Source: Hexactinellida sp. DTS-2022 (taxonomy: Eukaryota; Porifera; Hexactinellida). From it: 64,000 nucleotides of DNA. The translations under genes were made by a program, and so were the position numbers. Location: positions 16,668,501 through 16,732,500 of the forward strand of contig JAPNXP010000001.1 in assembly GCA_028753945.1 (NCBI GenBank), in the 5' to 3' direction. Below the pieces are notes generated by a model, which did no database searches, had not been told where the DNA came from, and worked only from the letters and a program-made list of their open reading frames with translations. Positions 20,978 to 31,812 of the stretch are shown one piece after another (the first letter of the stretch is position 1; each line of letters starts with the position of its first letter).

Positions 20978-21892
20978 ATGGGAGCGAAGGAAAGCAAGCC
21001 GTTTCGTGGGAAGCTCCATCGCATATTGATCGGCCACTCGGGTGCTATAACCTGGGTCTCCTTCTCCCCGAACAGCCGCTACCTCGCCACCTGCAGCACC
21101 GACAAGTCCATAATACTCTGGAACCTACGCACATTCAACCCACTCCGCACCCTGCGCGGACACACCGGGGAGGTCAGGTGCTGCTGCTTCTCCCCCGACA
21201 GCAAGCTCCTGGTCTCCTGCTCCACTGATAGGACCCTGCGCACCTGGCGCGTAGACTCCGGAGAGTCTCACAGACTCGCTTCCCACACAAAGGCTGTCAC
21301 GCACGTGTCTGCTCACCCCTCAGCGCTGAAACTAGCCTCCGCTTCGGTGGACCGACAGGTTATCCTCTGGGACCTCACAGCGAGTAAGGTCTCCAAGAAG
21401 AAACTGGTTGGACACAAGGACACTGTGCACCAGGCGCACTTCTCGTCTGACGGCGTGTTGGTGGCCTCCTGCTCAGCTGACCGCTCCGTAATCCTCTGGA
21501 GCGCCAGCTCGGGCAAGCAGGTGCTCTCCATCCGAGACGGCGGCTCTCCGATCCTCTCCTGTCCCTTCTCGCCGGACGGCACCCTCCTGGCCTGCAGGGT
21601 GGACGGGGGCCGGGTCCGTGTGTGGAACCACATACACACGCAGGTGGTGAGTCTACTCAGGGCCTCGGAAACCGAGGTGGGGGCGTGTGCGTTCCTGCCG
21701 GACAACCAGCGTATCGTGACGGGGTCCGCAGAGGGGAGTATAGCGCTGTGGAGCGCGAGAGAGGAGAGAGACACGCCTCTGATGCTGATACGGGAGGCAC
21801 ACGCGGCGGATATAACCTGTGTGCAGTTCTCTGATAATGGGAAGTTCATGGCGTCTGCTTCTGTGGATGAGCAGGTTAAGGTGTGGGTATAG
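20978..21892 (+). CDS. Seven-bladed WD40 repeat protein
   Basis: A 304-codon single exon made almost wholly of seven WD40 blades, at about residues 14-49, 56-91, 98-133, 142-175, 183-217, 225-259 and 272-304. The repeats show GH...V..V.FSP...LA..S.D..I.LW signatures, for example HSGAITWVSFSPNSRYLATC. Such beta-propellers are scaffolds for protein complexes, and nothing here identifies the partner. The N-terminus MGAKESKP fits an N-myristoylation site with a basic follow-up, so membrane attachment is possible. The gene is much richer in GC than its surroundings and prefers C/G-ending codons. The lack of introns suggests a retrogene or a highly expressed intron-poor gene. The start is the first Met of the frame, just before blade 1. 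Confidence 0.9.
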   Translation: MGAKESKPFRGKLHRILIGHSGAITWVSFSPNSRYLATCSTDKSIILWNLRTFNPLRTLRGHTGEVRCCCFSPDSKLLVSCSTDRTLRTWRVDSGESHRLASHTKAVTHVSAHPSALKLASASVDRQVILWDLTASKVSKKKLVGHKDTVHQAHFSSDGVLVASCSADRSVILWSASSGKQVLSIRDGGSPILSCPFSPDGTLLACRVDGGRVRVWNHIHTQVVSLLRASETEVGACAFLPDNQRIVTGSAEGSIALWSAREERDTPLMLIREAHAADITCVQFSDNGKFMASASVDEQVKVWV

Positions 21893-23336
21893 CTACCCGG
21901 TCACTTCTTTAATTCTTATGATTATTTGTTTGTTTGTAACTTATTAATATTTTCGATATTTTATATTCTTTCTAGATAAAATCTGGGTGTTTGTAAAGGA
22001 TTGATGTTAGTAAAGGATAAAATTGGGTTGACTACATCTGGCACATTATTTCTTCATACCCAGATTCACCAGCTTTGACCAAAAGTCAATAATCGCCTAG
22101 GCTAATTACTATTCGAGTAAATTTTGTACACAATTTAGTGTTCTAGTCTCCAAATATATTTGGTTGATAGCTGTGTCGCATAGACTGAGGATGCAAATTC
22201 CATCGATATTTTTATCCGATACCAATACAAATTTTTAAGATATTTGAGTATGGATTTGTTACCTTATTGGTTCCAATTATTATTATAATCTAAGAATCGA
22301 TTTTTTTCTGGGGTGCAAGCCACCAACGGGTAATTAATCTAATAATTCTACGAGCAGGCGTTCAGATGGATAATCCAGAGGTACAAATATATTTTTGGCA
22401 TAGCCACGATTTTTTGATTATTGAATCTCAGAGGTTTACATCTAGTATTTCTCACTTTTAATACCATTCCCTCCACACAAATGTTATCGTTGAGATCTCA
22501 TATACTTTATTTACTCGAATAGTAGCCTAGGCGATTATGTTTTCTTTGCCATATTGGGCCTAAAATTTAGGAATTTTCGAGAATATCATATTTGGACTGA
22601 TATTAGATTGTTTGTTTACTACGGGCAGCGGTAATACATTTTTATTTGCTACTTTTTGCTATTTGCTACTATTCGAGGTAAGCGATTATTCGAGTATATA
22701 CGGTATTTTACTGAGACATGCTTGTTATTATTCATGTCACTTCTAATATCCATAGCTCCCAATTTAGTAATTCTTTATTAATAGTTTATATTAGTCCATT
22801 GTGTGTATTTGATATTTACCGTAGTCTTTGGATCGAAGTACTGTAATTGTTATGGGCAATATGCGAAATTGGGCATTTTGCATAATGCCCAATTTCGCAT
22901 ATTGGCCATAACATATATACGTACTATGATAACAAATCCATGGTCCATTTACTAATTCGTGCCATATTCTCAGTGAATCCCAATTCTGACGTTTGTATTG
23001 TTTTAATCTTATCAATTAGACAATATCTCACATTACTCAATTCGTTCTAGACTATTATACATACTTTCCCTTCAAGTGAGTATGTAATTATTCTACTTCT
23101 CATGTTAAATCCTCATTTTCTAATTTTTTCGATCCGTCCACATTTATACTTATCTAAAGGACCGAAATGTGTAAAACATTGTTCTCAATACAATCCTATG
23201 GAAACTTAGACTAATCTAGACAAAACCCCATTTGACTTTAGTTAGTAAGAAAGTTACTTATTCATTAGAATTCAGATTGGAATCAATTTATTGATGTGTT
23301 TCCTTAAATTTGCAGAAATACAAGTGATTTGGTTGA
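21893..23336. other. Intergenic region with a MITE and a perfect-stem hairpin
   Basis: A TIR element at about 22498-22708 has ends TACTTTATTTACTCGAATAG and a matching inverted CTATTCGAGG...CGAGTATATACGGTA. Scraps of the same family lie near 22060-22135. A 64-nt hairpin lies at 22849-22912. No gene is supported. Confidence 0.55.
22849..22912. repeat. 29-bp-arm hairpin
   Basis: The arms 22849-22877 and 22884-22912 are inverted copies with a single mismatch (GTTATGGGCAATATGC against GTTATGGCCAATATGC) and a 6-nt loop. No target duplication was seen. Confidence 0.8.
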
Positions 23337-24172
23337 TCAGTAGGATAGTATGTCCTGTCTGTCTTCTGAGACCGCTACAGCCATGCTATCTATCTCCAGC
23401 TCGAGTCCCCGCTTCTCCCTGACCAGTCTCTCTCTCTCGGAGCGCAGTCTCTCTATGTCGCTCCCCAGGACTCTCAGTCTCTTCCTGCAGGTGTCTGGGT
23501 GCTGTCTCGACTGAGCGTTCCTCCGCCACTTCATGAACACGCGCACCTCCTCGTGGCTGCAGTTTGCTGTGTACAGCAGACTCAGGAATGAGTGCAGCTT
23601 CATGTTGGTGACTCGGTTGTCAGTCAGATGCAACCGACTGTATGTCTTCCTGGCAGAGTCAACCGTTACGTTGTTCTTACTCATTAGTTGGATTGGTGTG
23701 TTAGCTATGCTTGTTTGTTGTCTATCTTATTTTTCGCTATTTATACATATATATTTGTTGAAAATTTGCACGTTGGCTCATTATTTAAATCCCCTATTGG
23801 TAATTACTGATTAATACCGTCTGTCATAAGAACATATTATAATTATTATATGTGTTGTGTGTTGTTTGTTCAATTGATATAACTACATTACATTTGAATA
23901 ATATGCTCTATTAATCTCGTGTCCTCAATTGTTATACTTTATTCCCTATTATCCAACTACTGGTATTGAGTTGTGCGACACACTCGTGAATACACTATAT
24001 AGTGTGTTGTTGAATCCAAAACTTTTCTGTGAAAATTATACTTTTCTTAGTAAATTTCTAGGGTCAGTTCATTCATTTTCATTACCAGTAATATACTATT
24101 AGCACATGATACAGTGACACACTGGATAATATCATATTTCATATAACCAATTGTATATTTATGTAAGCACTT
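23303..24172. repeat. Inverted duplication, left arm (contains 115-codon gene)
   Basis: This pairs with 27393-28240 in opposite orientation. The coding part is almost identical, while the upstream part carries scattered substitutions and small indels. Confidence 0.85.
23337..23684 (-). CDS. 115-aa coiled-coil protein, unrecognised (copy 1)
   Basis: A small intact frame, GC-rich against an AT-rich background. Residues 1-70 are mixed and probably globular and helical (KLHSFLSLLYTANCSHEEVR). Residues 70-105 form a highly charged heptad-like helix (DIERLRSERERLVREKRGLE), predicting a coiled coil and dimerisation. I do not recognise the family. The near-exact copy at 27861-28208 differs at one residue (Asn/Thr 23). 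Conservation of the frame in two copies whose flanks have diverged supports a real gene. Confidence 0.72.
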   Translation of the reverse strand: MSKNNVTVDSARKTYSRLHLTDNRVTNMKLHSFLSLLYTANCSHEEVRVFMKWRRNAQSRQHPDTCRKRLRVLGSDIERLRSERERLVREKRGLELEIDSMAVAVSEDRQDILSY

Positions 24173-24664
24173 TTGAGATTGGGCATGATGCATTTAGAAT
24201 TGTGCCCAATAATCCATTTGACTGTGATAATTAATGTATTTGGATACCCCATTTTGTATAATAGCTGATTAGAAATAAGATTATGCATATTAAGGTCTAC
24301 TAATTTAGTAAGTAAATAAATACGGTATCTTATTTAATCTCTACCGATCTTGTTTGATAATGCTTTCTCTCTCTTGTTAATAACTGAGGCACGTGCGAAG
24401 AACTCAAACTGAGGTTCTATAGTATATTTTATGTGGGGGCCTACCCCTATACTGAAGAGCTTTGATAACAAAATAAGTTTATTTGGAAACATAAATGAGT
24501 ATCAAAAACATAAAATAAAAATGCAAACGTTCAACCCCTTCAAATATTTTCCTTAATATTATTATTAATGTTCCTAGTTTATTGTTGGTAAATACCTGAA
24601 AGTTGTTATAACTATAATTTCTATTGCACTATCCAAGTTATTTTATTGTTATGTGTACTCATAA

Positions 24665-25046
24665 GGCCACTGTTTGTTGGAATCTTGTTTAAGCTCCACC
24701 ACCCGCGTCAGATTTCACTCCCGCACGAATATTGTAATTATTGTAATTTATTCCATTATTACACCTACATTTCAACGTAAGGTCACTCTGCGTTGCCAAT
24801 TATATTGTAGGACACACTCTAAAATAGCCATAATTAGCTATCAACAAAATAAGAACTTATAGCAAGCATTATTACCCAACAATTGGATATTTTATCTATA
24901 AACACTCACACATTTGAATATTTGCTCAGATAATTATTAACTATGTCGTCATCAAATAATGAGATAATGATAATGAGATGCCGCCCGCCCGCATCCTGTG
25001 ACAGACTTCGTGTGGAGCTGAAACAATATTACCATTAACACTGGCC
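24665..25046. mobile_element. Harbinger-type MITE (GGCCACTGTT termini, TAA target)
   Basis: A 382-bp element flanked by TAA at 24662-24664 and 25047-25049. The ends GGCCACTGTT and AACACTGGCC are inverted. A second copy lies in the opposite orientation at 50867-51235. A 3-bp TAA/TWA duplication is typical of PIF/Harbinger. Confidence 0.82.
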
Positions 25047-25050
25047 TAAT

Positions 25051-25402
25051 CAGTGGCGTGGCCAGGTGTTGATAACTGGGGGGGGGGGGGGGCGTGGTAT
25101 CGGGAGAGCCCATCAAAATTACATTTTTATTCCACTACAGTCCGAGATTTTCTTTTCCCTAGGTAATAACAATAGCTGTAGATCCATATTTGAGCGTCTA
25201 TGGTTAAAAGATGATTCCCCTCCCCCCCGGTTCAATTTTATTTTGCAAAAATTTATAATAAAGGTCTTTAAACCAGGTGACCAAATTAGCTCAGGATCCA
25301 TCCAAGTGTGTGGAAAATTCATTTTTTTAATAGGGGTCAAGCCCCCAGACCCACCTTTCATTCGCTCGCTCCCCCAAAGCAATAATCCTGGACACGCCTC
25401 TG
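25051..25402. mobile_element. hAT-like MITE (CAGTGGCGTGGCCAGG termini)
   Basis: The left end CAGTGGCGTGGCCAGG and the right end CCTGGACACGCCTCTG are inverted with few mismatches. It holds a 14-G run at about 25079-25092. It abuts the Harbinger-type element. No matching target duplication was found, and the open frames inside are TE shadow. Confidence 0.65.
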
Positions 25403-26066
25403 CCACAATGCATGTTTATTTAAATAAATTTAAAGCCATATAAATTATAATGCATGAAATCTCGAGCCACTGGTGCCAGGCATCTCACGAAGTGTGACAT
25501 TTATTGAATTTTGTCAATGAAGAAGATAAAAATCCATGGAAGGTTGGCAAATGTATGTGAATGCTCACTCAATGATAATTAACGATAGTAATAAAGTGAA
25601 AATTTCAGTTCTCAATAATGGAGTCGTTGAAAATCGATATTCCCCAATGGAGAATATCCCATTGTCTGAAAATAAAGTCTGGTAACTTGTAAATCAATTA
25701 CATTTAACCAATACTCAAATACCTCACCCTACCGTAATACAACCCAACAGATGTTGCAGTCAAAGTGCGTTTCTGTCAAAACTCACATTGACTGCAACAT
25801 AGATATATCTACACTTTAAACTATTTATCCGATTTGTCAATTATAATTTGGTTGTCGTATTCCTTTGAAAGTCCTTGGTATACATATTATCAGACCTCAA
25901 ACTAGAATTGTGCAGTACAGAATATACACACGAAACACATCTTTCGACAAAGTTATTAATTAATTAACACTGTTAATAAACGTCAGTCCTATATTGTTAT
26001 ACTACATGGGGTAGGTTGAAATTCGGTTGACTTCATTTAAATACATTAATAAATGTTTCATAGATA

Positions 26067-26249
26067 CAGTCGACTCCGCTTAATTGAGCCACCTCGGGAC
26101 CAGGTTGTTTTGACCCGATTAAGCGGAAACCGATTAACCGAAAATATTGTAAGTCAAACTGTAATTCTGTTCTATAAATCCTGTGAAATTTTGACCCGAT
26201 TAAGCGGAGAAACCGATTAACCGGTGGCTCTATTAAGCGGAGTTGACTG
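26067..26249. mobile_element. pogo/Tc-like MITE (CAGTCGACTCCGCTTAAT termini, TA target)
   Basis: A 183-bp element flanked by TA. The ends are CAGTCGACTCCGCTTAAT and the inverse of CAGTCAACTCCGCTTAAT. It carries two internal TGACCCGATTAAGCGG blocks. The sister copy is at 34150-34333; decayed copies lie near 42034-42090, 42450-42530 and 58960-59095. Confidence 0.82.
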
Positions 26250-26410
26250 TATATAGATATATAGATATATTATATTGAACGATTAATACATCGCTTGTTC
26301 TAATATTCTAGAATTATTTATTATAATATTTATCACATGGAATATTGGATAACCGGTGCACTTTATGAATCCGTAAATCTCCCGGTTGTGGGATTCAAAT
26401 TTATTATTAA

Positions 26411-27225
26411 CGAGCCCTTCGGTCTCGGTCGCGTTGCGACAGATCGGTACTACTCACCTCAAGTTAACGGCCGCTATGCGGCCTTACTCCTCACTAAACC
26501 TACTAAGTAATAATTAATTTTTTTATTGGTTTGTTATTTTTTAATTGGCATGACACTGTTCTGGCACCAATGATTAGTTACTTCAACTTAAGTTAAAACA
26601 CTCTAAAGTCTAGAAATGTTTCGGTGAAACTGAAAGATATTCGGATTCAATTGAAACAGAAAGTGAAAGTTGGGTAAAATCTATTTAAAACTTTAACCCA
26701 ACTCCCCAAGTCACTTAGGAGTTTACGTAATAATTTTAATAAGATAAATTGTAATGTAACTTTAGTATTTTAAATAGGGAATGTTCTGAAACTTTTATGG
26801 TACAGTAATTAGTTAGTTATTAATTCATTACGTAATACTATAGCCATTATTTCTTAAGATTAATTAGTTCGGGTAACTTTGGTATTTTTGCTATTTTAGA
26901 ATAGATAATTTCTGGAACTAATAATCAGTTAATTAATATAATACTTCTAAAGATAGGTTTGATCTGTTAGCTTTGGAATTTTGAATCGAGACTGTCATGG
27001 TAGCTCCTTTTCTCAAATAGCAACTATAATATACATTGACTCAAGGATTATACATTATAAACGCGAAATTCATGTTCAGCATACTTGTTTACCTTTTATA
27101 ACATTTGGAACTTAGTCTCTATCTCTTTATAAATGTGGTTTCTATTCCCCATCACTTTAATATAATCCGGACAAACACACACACAAACAAACAAACAAAC
27201 AACAATCGAGATCTATTAATACAGA
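26411..27225 (-). mobile_element. Helitron-like non-autonomous element
   Basis: In its own orientation it starts TCTGTATTAATAGATCTCG, followed by GT-rich sequence. It ends GTCGCAACGCGAC and then CGAGACCGAAGGGCTCG. The flanking bases are A on the left and T on the right. It shares both termini with 16432-17314 and with the pair in the TFIIE-beta intron. No protein is encoded. Confidence 0.7.
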
Positions 27226-27392
27226 TTATTATTATTAATTATACCACCAAAGTGTAAGGATTTCAGGAATTGTTTATAACATCAACCTCTACTAATGACG
27301 ATTAAATGCTAACCAGATTTTCTCAATGAAAATGAATGCTGTACTATTTTATAAGGAATATTATAGATCGATAAATGCATTAATCTCAAATG

Positions 27393-28240
27393 TGCTTACA
27401 CAAATATACAATTGGTTATATGAAATATGATATTATCCAGTGTGTCACTGTATCATGTGCTAATAGTATATTACTGGTAATGAAATGAATGAACTGACCC
27501 TATAAATTTACTAAGAAAAGTATAATTTTCACAGAAAAGTTTTGGATTCAACAACACACTATATAGTGTATTCACGAGTGTGTCGCACAACTCAATACCA
27601 GTAGTTGGATAATAGGGAATAAAGTATAACAATTGAGGACACGAGATTAATAGAGCATATTATTCAAATGTAATGTAGCTATATCAATTGGACAACACAA
27701 CACTTCTTATGACAGTAGGTATTAATCAGTAATTACCAATCAGGAGAGTCCATAAGGGATAAAAATAAAGAGCCAACGTGTTTTTAACAATTATACGTGT
27801 ATAAATAGCGAGAAATAAGATAGACAACAAACAAGCATAGCTAACACAACAATCCAACTAATGAGTAAGAACAACGTAACGGTTGACTCTGCCAGGAAGA
27901 CATACAGTCGGTTGCATCTGACTGACACCCGAGTCACCAACATGAAGCTGCACTCATTCCTGAGTCTGCTGTACACAGCAAACTGCAGCCACGAGGAGGT
28001 GCGCGTGTTCATGAAGTGGCGGAGGAACGCTCAGTCGAGACAGCACCCAGACACCTGCAGGAAGAGACTGAGAGTCCTGGGGAGCGACATAGAGAGACTG
28101 CGCTCCGAGAGAGAGAGACTGGTCAGGGAGAAGCGGGGACTCGAGCTGGAGATAGATAGCATGGCTGTAGCGGTCTCAGAAGACAGACAGGACATACTAT
28201 CCTACTGATTAACCAATCACTTGTATTTCTGCAAATTTAT
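27393..28240. repeat. Inverted duplication, right arm (contains 115-codon gene)
   Basis: This is the inverse of 23303-24172. The arms are separated by about 3.2 kb of transposon-bearing sequence. Confidence 0.85.
27861..28208 (+). CDS. 115-aa coiled-coil protein, unrecognised (copy 2)
   Basis: Inverted duplicate of the frame at 23337-23684. It has an N-terminal mixed region and a C-terminal charged coiled-coil helix, with one residue different (Thr 23). The coding DNA shows only one or two base changes over 348 bp. The adjoining upstream DNA carries visible indels, for instance near 27690-27790, so the coding region is either under strong constraint or being homogenised by gene conversion. 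It lies about 390 bp upstream of the TFIIE-beta start on the same strand. Confidence 0.72.
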   Translation: MSKNNVTVDSARKTYSRLHLTDTRVTNMKLHSFLSLLYTANCSHEEVRVFMKWRRNAQSRQHPDTCRKRLRVLGSDIERLRSERERLVREKRGLELEIDSMAVAVSEDRQDILSY

Positions 28241-28592
28241 ATGTTGACTTATTATTTGTTCAAATCAGTAATTATTGATTAAAAGATTTCCACATCGAGT
28301 TTCCAATTGTCTTTTTATTTAACTAATCATTCCAAATTGTGATTCCATGGCCTTAGTACATGGTTACCCTTTTCTGACTCAACTTTCTATTTAACGACAC
28401 TCGTTTGGGTAGGCTAAAAAGGTTACTATATCCGATATATGTCACTAAATCCGAAGTGCTTTCAAATACCGTTACGGACCTCTGGGCAAGATAAAAAAAG
28501 TCCTTATTACCGATTTGCCCCATGTGTTTAATTCAATGTTTACTGATAATAATAGGTAGTGATCTGGTCCTTACTGTATCACCATTAGACTC

Positions 28593-28840
28593 ATGGCATC
28601 AAACTCAGTTGAAGTTGACCGGATAGACCCAGAGCAATTGGAATCTGCTCGTAAAGCAATGAAGTCGGCTAGTCCTATCCGTCTAATTAACCTAATACTG
28701 CAGGTGCTGCAGAAGAGATACCTGGAGCGGAGAGCTCCGGTATCTTTCTCTGGCATTTTGTCGCTGTTAGAGCTGTCAGACATGAAGGAGCAACTCAGGA
28801 GCGATATTAAGAGACTGTTGTTAAACAACCGGAAAATAAA
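28593..28840 (+). CDS. GTF2E2: TFIIE-beta subunit, exon 1
   Basis: Exon 1 encodes residues 1-82 plus two bases of codon 83. Residues 25-82 (RLINLILQVLQKRYLERR ... RLLLNNRKI) match the first winged-helix domain of TFIIE-beta, the factor that joins TFIIE-alpha at the RNA polymerase II preinitiation complex and helps recruit TFIIH. The frame runs into a stop right after the donor, AAA|GTAGGG. Splicing to 32527 completes codon AA|G and continues TAC GAC CAA in frame, giving 248 aa. The long Ser-rich N-terminus of vertebrate TFIIE-beta is absent. The start Met is the first in frame. Confidence 0.85.
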
Positions 28841-29336
28841 GTAGGGATTAACTTGTTTATATTTTAAGTAAACTCAGTTAAATATGTAGTCCTCGTAAGT
28901 ATGCACTTATGTTATTTCAATGCAGTATAACTAATTTAATATATAAACATAGTGGTAATTACATACACATACTATTAGCCGAAATAGTTATATTAGTTTC
29001 TCCTTCCCTTAGGATTACTAACACCTTGCACATGTTATACGTATATACAATGTAGCAAACACTGAAATAGTAATTATTAATAACTTGTCATAATTATCAT
29101 AATTATTTTACTATTACAGTTGTATTGCTAATTCATTCAACATTTTTACATAGTAACATGCTTATAATCTAATTCCTTTTAAGAACTCCCTATTTAATTC
29201 AATTTCAATTTATCAAAGTATTTGACAAACCAAAATTACTTGTATTTGAATTTATGCAAGGAGACAATATTAGTCTGCTAAGTACAGTTCATATTGCACA
29301 CAAGAATCCCAGTATAGTATACATTATAATATGATA

Positions 29337-29369
29337 TCTATATATTAAAAGCGGAATTGTTGTGTGTGT

Positions 29370-29400
<31 letters not shown>

Positions 29401-30623
29401 GATTTTTGTCCGTAATTGATTGAAAAGACCATGCTACCAAGAGAGCTGAAATTTGGTATATAGGAGTAGTTTGTCACAGCGACATGGATCTGTTGGTTTT
29501 TGAAACAAAATAACGGGATTATGACGTCACAGTTGCTAAAAACAGATATTTTGTACTAGCTTTCCAATTTTGCTCCGATTTGTAGAAAATTCAAAGCATT
29601 AGACGTACACTAAATTTCTACACCTGATAGCAGTTCACGAATTCCCATCTTTTCTTCTGATTGTGACACAGTTAATTAATTAGTCCCTGCACTAATCAAC
29701 CATAAATAGTGTATCGTACCAACACAGGTATAGCAAAGTGCAAAATCGATTTTCGATTGTGTTCTATTGCAAACAATTCAAGTAAGAGTGATTAACGAAG
29801 TTATTAGTTCAAATGTATCATATTGTTCTTCGCACTATGTGGGTGATCTGATTTGTTTGGTTTTAACAATAATGTACTCGAGTAGTTAACTTCTCTGATG
29901 CATTGTTTATTTATTACACCTATATTGGCTTCCTATTAATAAGACAATTAATGGAATTACGTAATTTCTAACCTATACTGAAATTATGAAATTAATTAAG
30001 TAGTTTGATTCATCAAGGATTTAGGATCTGTCTAATTATGAGATTGATATGTTTATTATTACTATCAATTAAATCAAATATTTTACAACCCTGGATTTAA
30101 CCTCTGCATAATAATGGTTTAATGGTGAGAATAAGACCGCGAAGCGGTCTTATTCTCATCTTTAAACTATTATTATGCAGAGATTAAATCCAAGCTAAGT
30201 AAATTACTTTGCAATATAATATACTGAAATAAATAATTGCGTATAATTTATCAGCCACGGGTTTCAATTTAATTGAGCTAACAAGCTAACCTTTTAATGG
30301 AGCTGAAATGAGCTACCTTAGTTAAGAATTATTGAGCCAATATCATATATTATTAACTAATAATTAATAACTAATAAGTAATGAGAATAACATACATAAC
30401 ACATCATTCCCCAAACAGATTACATTAACGAATCACAACCCAGAATGAATTTAAGCGCGCGTTAAGTAGTGAGTGTAATATACTAGCCACAGGTTAACTT
30501 ACATATTACTAATATTACTGTCTGTTAGAGGAGGGAAAGGCCGCGAAGTGGCCGTTAATTGCATCGCGTAGTGCCTAACACGAACGAACAAAGGTCGCGA
30601 AGCGACCGAGACCGAAGGGCTCG
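29337..30623 (+). mobile_element. Helitron-like element, tandem copy 1
   Basis: It starts TCTATATATTAAAAGCGG directly after an A, followed by a (GT)n tract (29361-29400). It ends CCGAGACCGAAGGGCTCG directly before a T. It contains a long hairpin at 30092-30192 with GCGAAGC at its tip, and further hairpins GGCCGCGAAGTGGCC and GGTCGCGAAGCGACC before the 3' end. No ORF of note. Confidence 0.72.
30092..30192. repeat. 101-nt hairpin with GCGAAGC tip
   Basis: The inner 31 nt (30127-30157) pair perfectly as 14+14 around a GAA loop. The outer arms TGGATTTAACCTCTGCATAA and the inverse TTATGCAGAGATTAAATCCA extend the stem to about 49 pairs with a few mismatches. Confidence 0.85.
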
Positions 30624-30627
30624 TATG

Positions 30628-31812
30628 ATTAAAAGCGGAATTGTTGTGTGTGTGTGGGGATGTTTGTCCGTAATTAATTGAAAAGACTACCTAGAAAGCT
30701 GAGATTTGGTATATAGGAGTAGTTTGTCATAGCGACATGGGTCTGTTGGTTTTCTAAGCGAAATATTGTAAGCATGACATGACACGGTAACCTTTTCCTT
30801 AATAACTTTTGCAAATTTGACTCCGTTAGTATAAATTTTATATGAAAATCGACAACACATAGTGGAAAACCTTTGTGAAAATTATCAATTTTTACGAACT
30901 TACATAGCGAAAGTTATTAGTTAAAATGTGTCCTATTATTTTTAACAATATGTGGGTGATCTGATTTGTTTGGTTAACAAGAATGCGCTTAGAGTAGTTA
31001 ATTTAATGCATTGTTTATTTATTACACCTATATTGGCTTCTATAATCTATAATAAGACTATCAATGGAATTAAGTAATTTCTAACCTAGGATTTCTACTA
31101 GAAATGAATTAAGTTAAGTAATCTAGGTTTTGGTTCTGCCTAACGATGAGATTTATTATGTTAATTATTGCTATCAATTAAATTAAATAATTCACTAACC
31201 CAAACTCCTGCAAAAAGAATTGTTTATTGAGATGTAGAACTTTATTACTATTTATAAATCAAATATTTTGCAACCCTGCATTTACCTCTCCATAATAATG
31301 GTTTAATGGTGAGAATAAAACCGCGAAGCGGTCTTATTCTCATCTTTAAACTATTATTATGGAGAGATTACACCCAGAGTTATTAATTACTTTGAATACA
31401 ATTCACTGAAATAATTAATTGCGTATAATTTACCAACCACAGGTTTCAATTAACAAGCAAACGTTTTAATATAGCTGAACGAGCTACCCTTAAGAATTAT
31501 TGAGCTATAAAATTAAATAATAATTAATAACTATTGAGCAATGAGAATAACTTAAATAACATGATTTCCCAAACAAATCACAGTAACTAATCACAACCCA
31601 AAAATGAATTTTAGGCACGGTTTATTAAGTCAAAGTGTGTAATTTACTAGCCACAGGTTAACTCATTATTAATATTATTGCTTTGGAGAGGGAAAGGCCG
31701 CGAAGCGGCCGTTAATTGTATTGCGTAGTGTTTAACACGAACGAACAAAAGTCGCGAAGCGACTTTTGTGAGAGAGTGATCCGTCGCGAAGCGACCGAGA
31801 CCGAAGGGCTCG
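30628..31812 (+). mobile_element. Helitron-like element, tandem copy 2
   Basis: It follows copy 1 head to tail after the spacer TATG. It starts within ATTAAAAGCGG, so it lacks the first few bases of the family 5' end, and it ends GGGCTCG before TATGATT. Four GCGAAGC-tipped hairpins are present (31323, 31700, 31754 and 31786). It is diverged from copy 1 by substitutions and indels. Confidence 0.72.
31282..31370. repeat. 89-nt hairpin with GCGAAGC tip (copy 2)
   Basis: Homologous to 30092-30192. The outer stem reads CTCTCCAT/ATGGAGAG here against CTCTGCAT/ATGCAGAG in copy 1, a paired change. Confidence 0.85.

Larger units (their letters stand above)
25403..27392. other. Intergenic region with one pogo-like MITE and one Helitron-like element
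   Basis: Outside the two elements listed separately (26067-26249, 26411-27225), the stretch is AT-rich with no supported gene. An inverted TGTTGCAGTCAA/TTGACTGCAACA pair lies near 25750-25800. Confidence 0.5.

Noticed and set aside
21125-21849. Opposite-strand and shifted open frames over the WD40 gene
   Set aside because: They are shadows caused by the GC-rich codon use of the WD40 frame, and they show no motifs.
25066-25443. 125-codon plus-strand open frame
   Set aside because: It covers the hAT-like MITE at 25051-25402, including its G run and terminal repeat.
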